64,000 nt of DNA from Sporodiniella umbellata. Its lineage: Eukaryota > Mucoromycota > Mucoromycetes > Mucorales > Rhizopodaceae. The notes below the pieces were generated by a model that made no database searches, was not told where the DNA came from, and was given only the letters and a program-made list of their open reading frames with translations. Shown piece after piece: positions 45,259 through 56,754 of this stretch (positions within the stretch are counted from its first letter, which is position 1; the number at the start of each line of letters is the position of its first letter). The stretch is from NCBI GenBank assembly GCA_025677835.1, contig JAIXMR010000036.1:124001-188000 (forward strand), given 5' to 3'. The position numbers and the translations under genes were made by a program.

Positions 45259-48200
45259 ACAATTGATAAAAATAGTTATGCTGGTTGAACCAGCTAAATA
45301 CTGCACCGGATATATGAATGGCTCAACAGTTACAGGACCTTATAATGTACAGTCAGGTACATATGACTACGCTGAACGCTACGGTTATGTATGTTCTATA
45401 GGCCAGATTTGTATAGAAGATCCAGCCAATAACCCCCAAAATGGGTTTGTTAATTATGACAACATCTTTTTCTCGTTTTTGAGCGTCTATACATTTGTGT
45501 CTTTAGAGCTATGGACAGATCTTATGTACCAAACACAGAGCGCTGACTCCACGGTAGCGGCTTTGTATTACTGTTTAGGTGTATACATAATATCCTTTAT
45601 TCTGTCATTTTTACTACTCGGTATTTGATCTTTTTGTATTTTATTTTAAAATAGCCTTTAATTATTTTCTAGCCGTCATCACATCTGCCTTTGCCCGAGT
45701 TAGAGAATTGAACTCAGTGAGTGCATTCACAGCAAAAAAGCGAGGGTACTTAATTCTTCGCGATAATGAAGAGGCAGTAACTGAAGAAAACGAAACAACT
45801 TGGATGTTTGATCACCAGCCCGACGAGAATAGAAGAGGTGTATTTACTGTTAGGTTCCGTTGGTTTCTTGTACGATTGGTGCGAAGTAGATTCTTTTTCT
45901 ATTTAGGTGGACTTTTAGTTTTGCTGGACTTGGTGTTTATGTGCCTCAGATCTTGCTCTGCAAGTGAAGAAAGAATCAATATGGTAGACAATGCTGAAAC
46001 GGCATTTACTTTTATCTTTGCTTTTGAAATTATTATTCGCATGGCAGGAGTGTCAAGCTGGTTGAACTTTTGGTCTTCAAAAAGAAACGCTTTGGATTTG
46101 CTTATTGTAATAGCCACATGCGTTATTCAATTGCCCATGATACAAGACTCTTCTGTATATAAATACCTCACTATATTCCAGGTATGTAGACTCTACCGCT
46201 TATTTCTCTGTATTCCTCGTGTCCGGCGACTGGTTGTAAGTTCTTTTTTTTTTTTAAAAAAAAAAAAAAAGAAGAGGTTAACTTTTTCTTTATAAGACTT
46301 CTGCTTTGGGAACAGGTGAAAGCGTATTGAATGTTATGATATTTTTAGTCTTGGGAACAGCGTTGTGCGCTACTATGTTTATGCAAATGTTTGGTGGTGA
46401 TTTTGAAAAAATTGCAGAACTCACTGATCCAAGTAATAGATTCGACAACTTTTGGCAATCTTTTGTATCCCTTATTGTTGTATACACCACAGAAACCTGG
46501 ACAGTACGTTTTTTTTTAAAAGAAAAAAAATTAATCGCTGTTTGTTATATTAGGATGTTTTATATAGTGCGATGTCTAGTCAAGCAGGAAAAGGCTCCAT
46601 ATATGCAGCGACATCACTCAGCATATATTATCTTTTTGGAAGATACATCATGTCAGGTCTTTATATTGCCGTAGTTTTGGAGAATTTTGAGCTTAGTGAT
46701 GATTATATTCGACACTACCAAATTAAAGACTTTATTGATCGACATCGCTTTAAAGACTCCGGTAAAGCAGAAAATATGTTAATGAAACTGTTTTGGCCTC
46801 TTTACCATTGGGAAAACAAGAAAAATCTTCAAGCTTCAAAACTACCAAGCAATCTAACTGCGCCTCTGTCGAATAGCGATATCACAGAGCTACTAAGCGA
46901 TATCTCTAAAGCAAAACGAAGAGTAGATACTGAATCCACTAAGCCTTTTTTTCTCGAAAAAAAAGTTCGTTCTTTTTTCTCTAAAGTACGTTTATTGGTT
47001 CCCTTTTTTGCAAAGAAATCCAAAACAAAACCTACGGCCATGTAAGTTTTTTTAGACGTTTTGTACTCTATGTATATCTCTTTTTTTAAACCTCTTTTTA
47101 TAGGAATACGTTTGTACTGGATTACGACGATGGGCCTGAGGATTACGAGATGATAGTAGCTGAAGAAAACCGAGAAGCATCTAAGGAAGATACTGCAGTT
47201 GCTCGGTCGCTGCTTATATTTTCTGATAGAAGTCGAATCAGACATTTCTGTAAGAAACTTGTGGGATCCACTATGGATGGGCAGGCAGAAAAGCGTAACC
47301 TTTTTAATTGGATTATTATGGCATGTGTTCTCGTAAGCATTTTGATGGTCATTTTAGATGAGCCCTCGACCAGAATGATTCGAAAAGACACTGTTAGACA
47401 GTCCACATTCAACACCATAGAAATAAGTTTAAGCATTGTCTTTATAGTTGAATTGGGCATAAGGATTATTGCAGATGGTTTGATTTTGACACCACATGCT
47501 TATTTGCGGAACTATTGGAATCAGCTAGATATATGTGTTATTCTCTTGAACACAGTTACGATTTTTATGGGATCGGACCAATCGCCTCGAGGACTAAGCA
47601 CCTTGCGAAGCTTGCGTATTCTTCGTTTGATTAGATATTTTAATGGGATTCGAGATATCTTTGTTGCCTTATTTTATTCGTTTCCGCTTATGCTTGATGC
47701 CTTGATTTTCACTTTTCTTGTGTTGATTCCGTTTGCTGTCTATGGAGTCAATATATTTGGCGGCCTTATGTGGATCTGCAATGACGACTCTGTTCTTTCT
47801 CGGGACGAATGTGTTGGCGAATTCATAAGCAACCTGAGCAACGACGAAAACACTCCTCTAAATGTTTTGATATCTCGCGTTTGGCAAAACCCACAAAATA
47901 ACTTTTACTCTTACGACAACTTCCAGACCGCTCTTCAGCATCTCTTTTCGCTTACATCTACCGAAGGATGGGTTGACTCTATGTTCAGTGCCATGAGTAC
48001 ACCAGACGAGCCTGATTTACAGCCTAGCTTCGATTGGGATTCCTCTACTGTTTACCATGGTCTTTTTTACATCATTTTCATGATAATATCTCAAGGAACA
48101 ATTCAGCTTTTTGTAGGAGTAAGTGGTATATTTATGTCAAGCTTTTTTTTTTGAAAAAAAAAAAAAAAAAACTAACTTTTTTTCAATAGGTGATTATCGA

Positions 48201-50773
48201 AAAATTTAAGGAAAGAAATGGAATTACTACTTTAACTACCTCACAAAGACAATATTGTGATCTACGACGTATGTTAGCTAATGTGAGGCCTACCACCAAA
48301 GTCTTTGTGCCCAATTCTAAGATCCGACGCTTCTGTTACAAACTTGTTATACAAAAAGATGGAATATTCAATAAGATCATGATGTCTATCATTGTATTGA
48401 ATGTACTGACGCTAGCAACAGAATTTCAAAATGAACCTGGGTGGTTAAGCAACCTTCAAGGTAGACAAAGCAAAATATCACAATGAAAAACAATTGACTT
48501 TTATTTTTCAGACTATCTCTATGTTTTTTATACTGTGATATACATTGTTGAGGGTATAATAAAATTACTGGGCTTGGGCTTAAAAAAGGTAAGAAAAAAA
48601 AAAAACGCTCTCTAACAAAAACAAAAAGTGGGTACGCAGCAAATGGAACTGGTTTGACTTTATTATCGCATTCGTTGCTTTGGTGCTTATGTGTATTCGA
48701 TTTGCACATCCTGACCTGTGGACTATACGAATAGAAAGGTACTGTTTACTTCTGGTAGCATTTCGCTTAGGAGAAGGCATTGATTTTCTCGAAACCCTTT
48801 ATCATACAATTGGGTAAGACAGTATATTGTCATATGATCTTTGGTAGAAACTAAACATATACGGTCTACAGAAAAACACTAGTATCTACAGTTCAAGTTT
48901 CTGCCGTCTTTATGGTAGTAATGTGTTTGTTTGCTATGATATTTATGGAATTTTTTGGTTTAACAAAATACGGTGTATATGGAACAAGTCACTCAAACTT
49001 CAGAGATTATGGAAATGCGCTTCTATTCCTTGTTCGTTTCACTACAGGAGAAGCATGGGTATGTATATATATATATTCATAAAAACAGAGAGGGAAGCTC
49101 AAAAAACTGACAAACCCACGCTTCGTATATAGAATGCAGTTCTTATTGACTACACTGTACAACACCCAAACTGTGTTGCGTCCCATAACTATCTCGAAGA
49201 CGACTGTGGCTCACCTTTTTGGGCGTATGTTTTATTTGATGTATTCTATATTGTTTGCGCTCATATATTTATGAATTTGTTTACTGCTGTAAGTAAAGCT
49301 TTTTTAATTGTTTATTCTGATCAACCTATAGGTTATCATAAGCAACTTTGAGTATGCATATGAAACTAGAACTAGATTTACGAAAGTAACAAAGTCTGAT
49401 CTTCGAATGTAAGAGACTTCTTTCTTTACTTATATATATCTCAATAACCTATATTAGGTTTAAGCACGCTTGGGCAGACCTTGATCCAAATGGAACCGGG
49501 TATCTTCGAAAAGAAAACATATCAAAGCTACTCAGAAAACTATCGGGGTGTTTTCGTTTTCGCATATACGACGATAGTTTAGGGATTGGCAATATAACAA
49601 AACAATTTAAAAATGACCGATCGCCCCTGCAAAACCTCACTTTGAGCCCTAGATCGTGCGAAGAGAAGGGCAAAACAGGAGAATTTGATATTGACATCAC
49701 CGAGATCAATAAGTACCTGGATCAAATGAACGTTGAAGAGACGAGGCTTAGAAGATTTGAATATAACCTTTTAGTAAAGGTAAAAAAAAAAAGGGGGGGA
49801 AACACAGAATCTGATTTTGTTCGAATAGGAATTACTGAGAGCTAATACGACCAAGGGCATTTCTTTTGAAGACTTTTTGAGAATTCTATCTTATCGCCTA
49901 GTTGATATATCAGCCTCTTTGACGTAAGTTGATACGGAAAAAGGCATTACAAACATGAGTTTCTAAAGATGATAAATCACACAAAAGACTAGATAAGCTT
50001 ATTTTGCGATTAGAGATGCTTGATCAACTCACTCAGGAGTATCATCTAGAGAAAGCTGCAGGGTTTTTTCTTTCGCAAATACAAAAAAGGAGATTTGTAC
50101 ATGAGTTGTGGAAAAAACGCAACGAAGACGAAATCCAAAACTTGGGCGTTACTGACTTCAATCAGTTTAGTCTGGACCACAGCCAGCCTGACAATCAAAC
50201 AATTAATTCAAAAGAAAGGAAGAGAAAGATATCTCCTGGTAAGCATGGCTATAAAGATTACAATATCAAGAGCGTAAATACTTACTTGCTATCTTAGTAC
50301 CACGTATAGTCATAAATACTGTTCCGTCTGTTTCGATAGACAACACATCGCCTATGACTACACCTGTTTCTTTTAGCAATCCTACGTCGCCTATATCTGT
50401 TTTTTCGACTGACGCCCAATACAATTCATCAGCTTCACCTGGACTACCTGACTCCTTGAGCGTCGGTATAAGCTCAAACAGTGCGCCCTCATCACCATTT
50501 TCAGACTACGACCATAGCAACGGAAGAAGTCCTAGATCATTGGGGCTCGCACCTCATTCACCGCTCCCTCCTGGTTTAAGCCCAACCACAATCAGACAAA
50601 ACTGGCTACTGATGGATGCAAATGCTGAAATGCCAAACGATATCTCTGATGGTTTACTAGACTCCATGGAACACACTATCTGGGCAGGTATGTTGTATCT
50701 GATCTTATATATATATATACATATGATTTATAATAATTTTTTAACAGGAATGCTCAGAGAAGAAAGCAATTGA
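43192..50773 (+). CDS. CCH1: Voltage-gated calcium channel alpha subunit Cch1
   Basis: Twenty exons: 43192-44357, 44423-44566, 44624-44981, 45037-45190, 45276-45620, 45673-46235, 46297-46503, 46554-47041, 47104-48118, 48190-48460, 48512-48588, 48629-48813, 48872-49058, 49133-49288, 49332-49408, 49458-49779, 49829-49923, 49988-50238, 50298-50687, 50748-50773; 2,158 residues. The four-domain channel plan is complete. Basic S4 helices appear in domains I-III, best in III (LRSLRILRLIRYF). Pore loops read SLELWTDLMY, TTETWTDVLY, STEGWVDSMF and TTGEAWNAVL, with a Glu in each (about residues 685, 976, 1429, 1718), the calcium-selective EEEE arrangement. After domain IV comes an EF-hand-like stretch (HAWADLDPNGTGYLRKENIS). 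The N-terminal 390 residues and the C-terminal Ser/Pro region are cytosolic. Cch1 with Mid1 forms the fungal high-affinity Ca2+ influx system; Mid1 is not in this window. Confidence 0.95.
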
Positions 50774-51836
50774 AACATTATACCCATTACTCTTTTTAAC
50801 ATGTAATTGAAAATAATAGATGGTATTTCAAAGAAATAAATCACGCCAATTGTAAATATAAATAACATGCCTCTAGCCAAACCATGTGCTATAAAAGTGC
50901 ACTGAATTTTTTTACGAAATTAATAGTGAGATAAGAGAGTGCTACTTGGTGTACACCGATAAAATGTAGTTTTACTTCAAAAGCCTCCCTTTTTTTTAAA
51001 CAGATCCCACTTAGTGTTTTTAGTCTTTAGCGGCTGGGCTGTCTGATTTAATATATCGTAAACAAATGACCTATTTTACACTATTAAGTAACTTTACTCA
51101 CTTTTTACAGTAGAAGAAATGCCTGAATAATTATAGTAATTCTAAAGCTGAAACATCTACTACTGCAATTTATCAAAATCCAGTTTATTTTACATAATGG
51201 TTTTTTTTTAAAGAACCAATCTTATTTCTGGTACCACTAATACGGTGGTTGCCTTTTAATTAATGTATAAATAGTAGAGAATGTAGTAACATAGTAAAGA
51301 GCAATAAGCCTAATGCAAATATTGGCCATTCTAACAAAGTAACTATATAGACATTACTTAAGGATTAGTTCGTTATGCAATTATTTGAGTACTAGTGTTG
51401 CACTCGCAATTACTTATTTCGGCCAGAAAGGAGTGTTTTCAAAGACGAAATGCTGGCAAATATACTACAAGCTAAACAGAGTATATGCTTACAATGCTAT
51501 GAGTGACTTTGGCTTAAAGTTTGCTATATCATTTATTCAGTCGATTTGAATAATTTTTACAAAACTTTTTTTACTCCGAGAAGTTTCTGGAATAAACAGA
51601 AAAACAAACCGGCCAAGGTACAACGTTTTCGAAGGACGACTTTCAACATTAAGCCTACTGTATTAGGAATAGTTCTATCTGATTAGTTGGTATCCGATAA
51701 TTAAATTCGTCTTTTTTCACGCTTCTTTTTTTTTTTCTCATTAATCTCAAAAAGCGGTTTGTAGAACATTAAAAGAGATATGTGAAAGGTATTTTCCGTT
51801 TTATTAATTTAAGGGGCTGTTGCTTATCGGTATTAT
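50774..51836. other. Convergent intergenic region, no gene seen
   Basis: About 1.06 kb of AT-rich DNA between the CCH1 and GMPPB stop codons. No protein-like frame was recognised. TTTACTCCGA near 51570 shares ten bases with the inverted repeat of the element at 21470-21851, too short to call a copy. Confidence 0.5.
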
Positions 51837-53178
51837 TTACATGATGATTTGAGGCTCTGTTATATTTGCAGAAATGGATTTGTGAGGAAGGATGGATCCA
51901 CCGTTTACGTAGATCTCGTCTTTGATAGTAACATCATCGCCCAATACTGAGCATCCCTCTAATCTAGACCAACGTCCGATAGAAGAATGCCAGCCAACGA
52001 TACTAGATTGAACCCAGGCATAATCTTTTACTTTTGCTCCCTCCATAATAACACATCTTTGAAGACGAACACCATCACCAATAACAGCGTTAGGACCAAT
52101 TACAACATTAGGGCCGATACGGCAACCGTTACCAATCTTTGCTGAGGGGTGAACCAAAACATTTCCTTTAAAGACATAGTCTAAAGTAGGATTGGCAAGC
52201 TCTTGGGGCTTAGTTTTTGTCAAATGAGACAAGTAAAGACATGTGCCAGTCAAATAATCTTTTGGTTGCCCAACATCCATCCAAAAACCTTCCAAATCGA
52301 AAGTATGGAGCTCACCATCTCCAGCAATAAGAGGAAAGATTTCCTTTTCGATTGAAGTGGGCTTCAACTATAACAAAAGAAAAAAAGAGATGAGCCTCAG
52401 CCTTTTTCTCGCTAAAATCAATTTGTTGTGATTTTACCTCAATACGATCCAAAACAGAAGGATTGAATATATAGATACCGGCATTGATTTTGTTACTGAT
52501 AAACTCTTGAGGCTTTTCAACAAAACGTTCGATTTTTGAAGAATCAGCATGGTTTACCACAACACCGTATTTCGAGGGATCATCCACTTTAGTGACCTGA
52601 GTAACCATTAATAAAAAAGAAAAAAAGGAGAGAAGATCAATGACTTACAATAATAGTTCCCTCATTTCCGTGTGAAGCATGGAAATCTCTGATTTGCTCA
52701 AAAGGATAATCACAGATAACATCACTGTTCAAGACAAAAAAAGGAGATTCATCTTTGCCGAGAATTTCTCTAGCTAAAGCCAATGGACCAGCCGTACCAA
52801 GAGGCTCGGTTTCAACTGAGAAAGTAATCTTTACGTTGTATTCTTTTTCGTACTCTTTCAGAGCAGCTACCATGATTTCTGGTCTATAATTAACAGCCAA
52901 AACAATATCTGTTACGCCAGCCTATTTTTTTTATTTTAGTACATTAGAGAGCTTCAACTTAACAAAATACACTTTTTTATTTACCTTGGCCAAGCTTTCA
53001 ATTTGATGCAGTATCATAGGCCTGTTAGCGAACTCAACGAGCGGTTTGGGTAATGTAAGTGTGAGAGGTCTAAGACGAGTACCGAAACCTGAGAATTAAC
53101 ATAAGTATCGAAAACAAAACGAAAAAAAAAAAAGTGAAGCTGCAATCACTTACCGCCAACGAGAATAAGAGCTTTCAT
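51837..53178 (-). CDS. GMPPB: Mannose-1-phosphate guanylyltransferase (GDP-mannose pyrophosphorylase, catalytic)
   Basis: Five exons on the minus strand (53178-53154, 53088-52985, 52921-52649, 52596-52438, 52367-51837) give 363 residues, the standard length of Psa1/Mpg1/GMPPB. The P-loop [20 protein letters not shown] is split by intron 1 after 25 nt. The active-site motifs [31 protein letters not shown] and [20 protein letters not shown] are intact, and the C-terminal hexapeptide helix ends in the usual manner ([11 protein letters not shown]). The enzyme makes GDP-mannose from GTP and mannose-1-phosphate for N- and O-glycosylation, GPI anchors and wall mannans. The regulatory-type GMPPA homologue lies at 30.0-31.5 kb. 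Confidence 0.96.
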
Positions 53179-54073
53179 TTTACAAATTTAATTGATTTAG
53201 TTTTGAAAAAAAAAAAAAAGAGATGAAGAAAAGAGAACGCTGTTTTAAGAAAAGGAATAATTATGAACTAATGTTCCACATGCACTAAAAATAGCAGACT
53301 AGCCCAATCAAATGGCGTCATTTAGTATACAGCTTCTTGGGCGATCCGTTTTACAGCTTATCCATTAGACACGTTTCTCAATCAAACCCTGATAGTCGCC
53401 AACTTCGCAGTGTTCAGCTTAAGCTTTAGAATAGCTGACTAAAGAATAAAACGAGAAACAATAAAACCGAGTATTTTCGGTTTGTTTTCTGATCGCCTCC
53501 AGATTAACGGTCATAAAACAAAAACAAACATAACCACTTCTTGCTCAAGCAAAATCCCCAGTTCGATAGAAATAACTAATTTCCAGCTACCAATCCAAGC
53601 CATAAAATTCAGTAATCAATTAGAACACAACCGTTTGGCTACAACTTTCATTTTTGAGTGTTCGCTTTCCATGACAAGACAGGCGTCTTTTCTAGGTAGA
53701 GGAGGCTTTTTGCTTTAGTACGATCATCTAGTAATTTGTTTAGGATGAAACATATTCCATGGTCGTGAAGTTTTTACGAGTTCGTCTAATAAATATACTT
53801 ATCAGTTACATCTGAGGTTTACAACCCAATTTCATTTTAAATCCTTCACGATACAAATTGCTTTTTTGAGTATATTTGCCTGGACGTCATTACTATATGT
53901 ATCGTACCATTTGTAGTCTCCTTTCTCCTTTTTTCTTAAAAAAAAAAAGAAAAGCTTTGGCTTGTACAATAATCTATTGATGGCTTGCTCTACGTATACG
54001 TACCTTAGACTTTAGCTACAGCCTAGGCTGCCATAAATAAGCCCAGTTGGCTAATAAATGTCTCCGATTGGAT
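53179..54073. other. Divergent intergenic region
   Basis: Upstream of GMPPB (-) and of the unrecognised gene (+). An A-run of 13 lies near 53205. A CCAATC occurs near 53304. A short plus frame at 53482-53718 shows no family features. Confidence 0.45.
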
Positions 54074-55528
54074 ATGGCTGAGGTATATGCCAAGAAAGAT
54101 TTATCAGAAAGATCCATCAAAATAAATCTGCACAAGCGTCCTATGGGTTTCTTGCACAAAAAGAAAGGCAAATTCGTTTCAAAGTTAAATTTTGCACACT
54201 CGTTCTATCAATATAGTAAGCGGAGGCCGCTTTTTGTTGAAAATAAAAAAAAAAAGTTTTATCTATATCAATATCTTTTTTTGTTATGAATGACAATATT
54301 AAAGATAAAAACAGCGAAATAAAAGAGCTATACCACACTTTGAAAATAATACAAAGCAAAAAGTTGGAATGCGATAGCAGCAAAAAAAAGATCTATGAGA
54401 AGGTGTGTGTGTACATATTTTTCATAAATAACCAACAAGCGTTTAGAAAACTACGAAAAAGGCATTACTACAAGAAGCCTATATGACTCTCCAAAACCAT
54501 CTTCAAAATGCGCTTTTGGAGGACTATTCCTTACTTCACACAATGTCAAACTTTACACAGACACCAGGGGGTCTACAACCATTATTAATGTCGCCTGACA
54601 CTAAATCAACCAAGGATTCTTCCGTTTCAGTACTAGAAAAGACTGAAGGAATAAGAATAGTGAAATGCGATGGATGGCTACACTCAAATAACATGGTTTG
54701 GATTCTTTTGCATGCCTATACTTTGTAAGAAAGACCACAATCGAATGAAGATCGTAATGCATAGGACTTAGATTAGACATCCAAGAAACCTATTTGAGTT
54801 GCTCTCCTAGCAGCCTCTTGCCAGAAAAAACCCATTTGAATTCTTACGTCAATGCTGAAAAACACAAGACCATTAGCCTATACTGTTCCTTCCGTCTACT
54901 ATATGACATAGAACACAAAGAGATTATAAAGGGCTTAAATGTAGCATGCCTTTATAAATGTAAAGGCCAGTATTTTCAAACTGAAACATATGGTATTGAG
55001 TGGAGGACGAGTAATGATATAGGATGGACTAGTAAGAGAGACCTGAAAAGGTCAAAAAAAAAAAAAAAAGACAGAGTATATAAAAAAAGTTACATAGACT
55101 CCATATCAGAAACAAGCAGCCTAGTACAGGCATTTTTTCCATGTCGAATCATGTTCAAAAAGAAGATGACTATGATACAACTTCAAAATACACTTGGCAA
55201 CGAGGTAATTGCATTTACAGCTTTTGTATCCAAAATACCCAAATATGTTTGCTGTTTTTAGTGGCAAGTAATAGCTGATGGATATTTACTGCTGAAGGAT
55301 CAAACATGCATCATTCATTTATTCAAAAGCAAATACCTGGTTATTCACGGCTTGTTAGAATCAGTAGTATTGAGAACTGCTTCGCTTTTCCGGGGATGTC
55401 TTTCATCAGAGACTACTAATTGTGATGAAAGAGATACAATTATTTCGCTTGGGGGTTTAGCTGCTGCAAATGAGAATTTTATTAAGGCACGAGCAAAACT
55501 GGCTATTAACTTAAGCGCATTAAGCTAG
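54074..55528 (+). CDS. Hypothetical protein, N-terminal helical region and unknown C-terminal domain
   Basis: Five exons (54074-54215, 54305-54402, 54447-54724, 54772-55204, 55262-55528) give 405 residues with all phases consistent. Residues 1-110 are basic then heptad-like (NKNSEIKELYHTLKIIQSKK, ALLQEAYMTLQNHLQNALLE), probably coiled coil. The rest alternates beta-like segments such as GIRIVKCDGWLHSNNMVWIL, ISLYCSFRLLYDIEHKEIIK and WQVIADGYLLLKDQTCIIHL, with a Lys-rich insertion from a poly-A tract. I do not recognise the family; the fold could be a beta-rich domain of a DNA-repair or complex subunit, but nothing shows this directly. The C-terminal coding end overlaps the TRP4 coding end on the opposite strand by 9 bp. 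Confidence 0.6.
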
Positions 55529-56754
55529 TGTCTCTTTTTTAAAGGATTCGAGTGCCTCCTTTGCTTTTCCGCTTTGAATTGATTCACGGGCTCTCCTTAC
55601 ACCATCCTTGAAGTCAGTAGCAATCCCAGCCACAACAAGAAGCGCGGATGCACTCAATAAAACAAAATCCAAAATTGCATTGTTTTCTTCAAGCTTTCCA
55701 TCCAGTAATTTTTTCAGAATCTCTGCGTTTTCATGACAGTCACCGCCTTTTACTTCTGAAAGTGGATGTGTAGGTAAGCCAAAATCTCTTGTTGGGTGCA
55801 AAGTGCCTGTAGTTATTTCTCCACTTCCGTGAATTCTCCAGTACTATTTTTTAGCACGTCAGTACTGAAAAACAAACAATAGCTTTTGCATTGTTGTTCT
55901 GTTTTGCTTACATTTGTTTCACCTGTAGGACTGATCTGAGGAAGATGATCAGTATTGTGTTGTCTAGATGATTTTCTTTTGATCTTACCTCATCTAACTT
56001 TTCAGCACCACAGACAACATAAGCTTCTTTTACGCCAGTTAGCTTCAGAGCATTTGCCATTAAATCCCCAATATCTGGAGAATGAACACCTACAATAACT
56101 CGAGTAGGTAATGCTGGGTTGCTCATTGGACCCAGCAGGTTGAATACTGTTGGTATAGCTATTTCTTTTCGTAGTGCTGCTACATGCTTCATAGCTGGAT
56201 GATATGTCTGCGAAAATAAAAAGCAAAAATTGGTTTGATTTAGAATCTTAAGAACTTGATCTGGCTGAACATTTGTAATTTGGCATCCATGGGCCTCTAC
56301 AAGATCGGCAGATCCTGATTTTGAAGAGGCAGCTCTATTTCCGTGCTTTTCAAAAGAACATTATTAAGAGATAAGCTAGACAATTCAAAATTTTTTGGCT
56401 TAGATTTACCTTAGCTACTTTAGCACCTGCACCGGCAGCAACAATTGAAGCAGTAGTCGAAACATTATAAGTATCGTGCCCATCTCCTCCTGTTCCAACA
56501 ATATCTACTACTTGTTTAGCAATGCTCTCGTATCCTTCATGCGATATTAGTCGAGCATGGCCACGCATGGCCTCAGCACATGCTGCCACAATTTTTGGAT
56601 CTTTATCTTTGTGTTGAAGTTTTAAGGATACCAAAAATGCAGATATCTGGCTTGGAGTAGCTGAACCTTTCATAATCTCATTGACAGCAATTTCTGCATC
56701 TTGAGGGGTGAATTGCGCGGGATCCTGAACAAGCTTCTTAAGTATTGCTTTCAT
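55520..56754 (-). CDS. TRP4: Anthranilate phosphoribosyltransferase
   Basis: Four exons on the minus strand (56754-56410, 56345-55989, 55935-55912, 55843-55520) give 349 residues. TrpD motifs are all present: VVDIVGTGGDGHDTYNVST (phosphoribosyl-pyrophosphate loop), KHGNRAASSKSGSADLVEA, NLLGPMSNPALPTRVIVGV, AYVVCGAEKLDEISPTGETN and LHPTRDFGLPTHPL. The enzyme joins anthranilate to phosphoribosyl pyrophosphate in the second step of tryptophan synthesis. It stands alone, not fused to other Trp activities, as in yeast Trp4. Exon 3 has only 24 nt and adds ISPTGETN exactly where the family needs it. The stop lies inside the last codons of the convergent neighbour. Confidence 0.95.

Noticed and set aside
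51570..51580. TTTACTCCGA as a second copy of the MITE
   Set aside because: Only about ten bases match; no inverted partner, CAG end or TA duplication was found around it.
53325..53395. tRNA-Arg-like A-box (TCTAATGGATAAGC) on the minus strand
   Set aside because: There is no matching B-box or acceptor stem in the following 80 nt, so no tRNA fold is possible.
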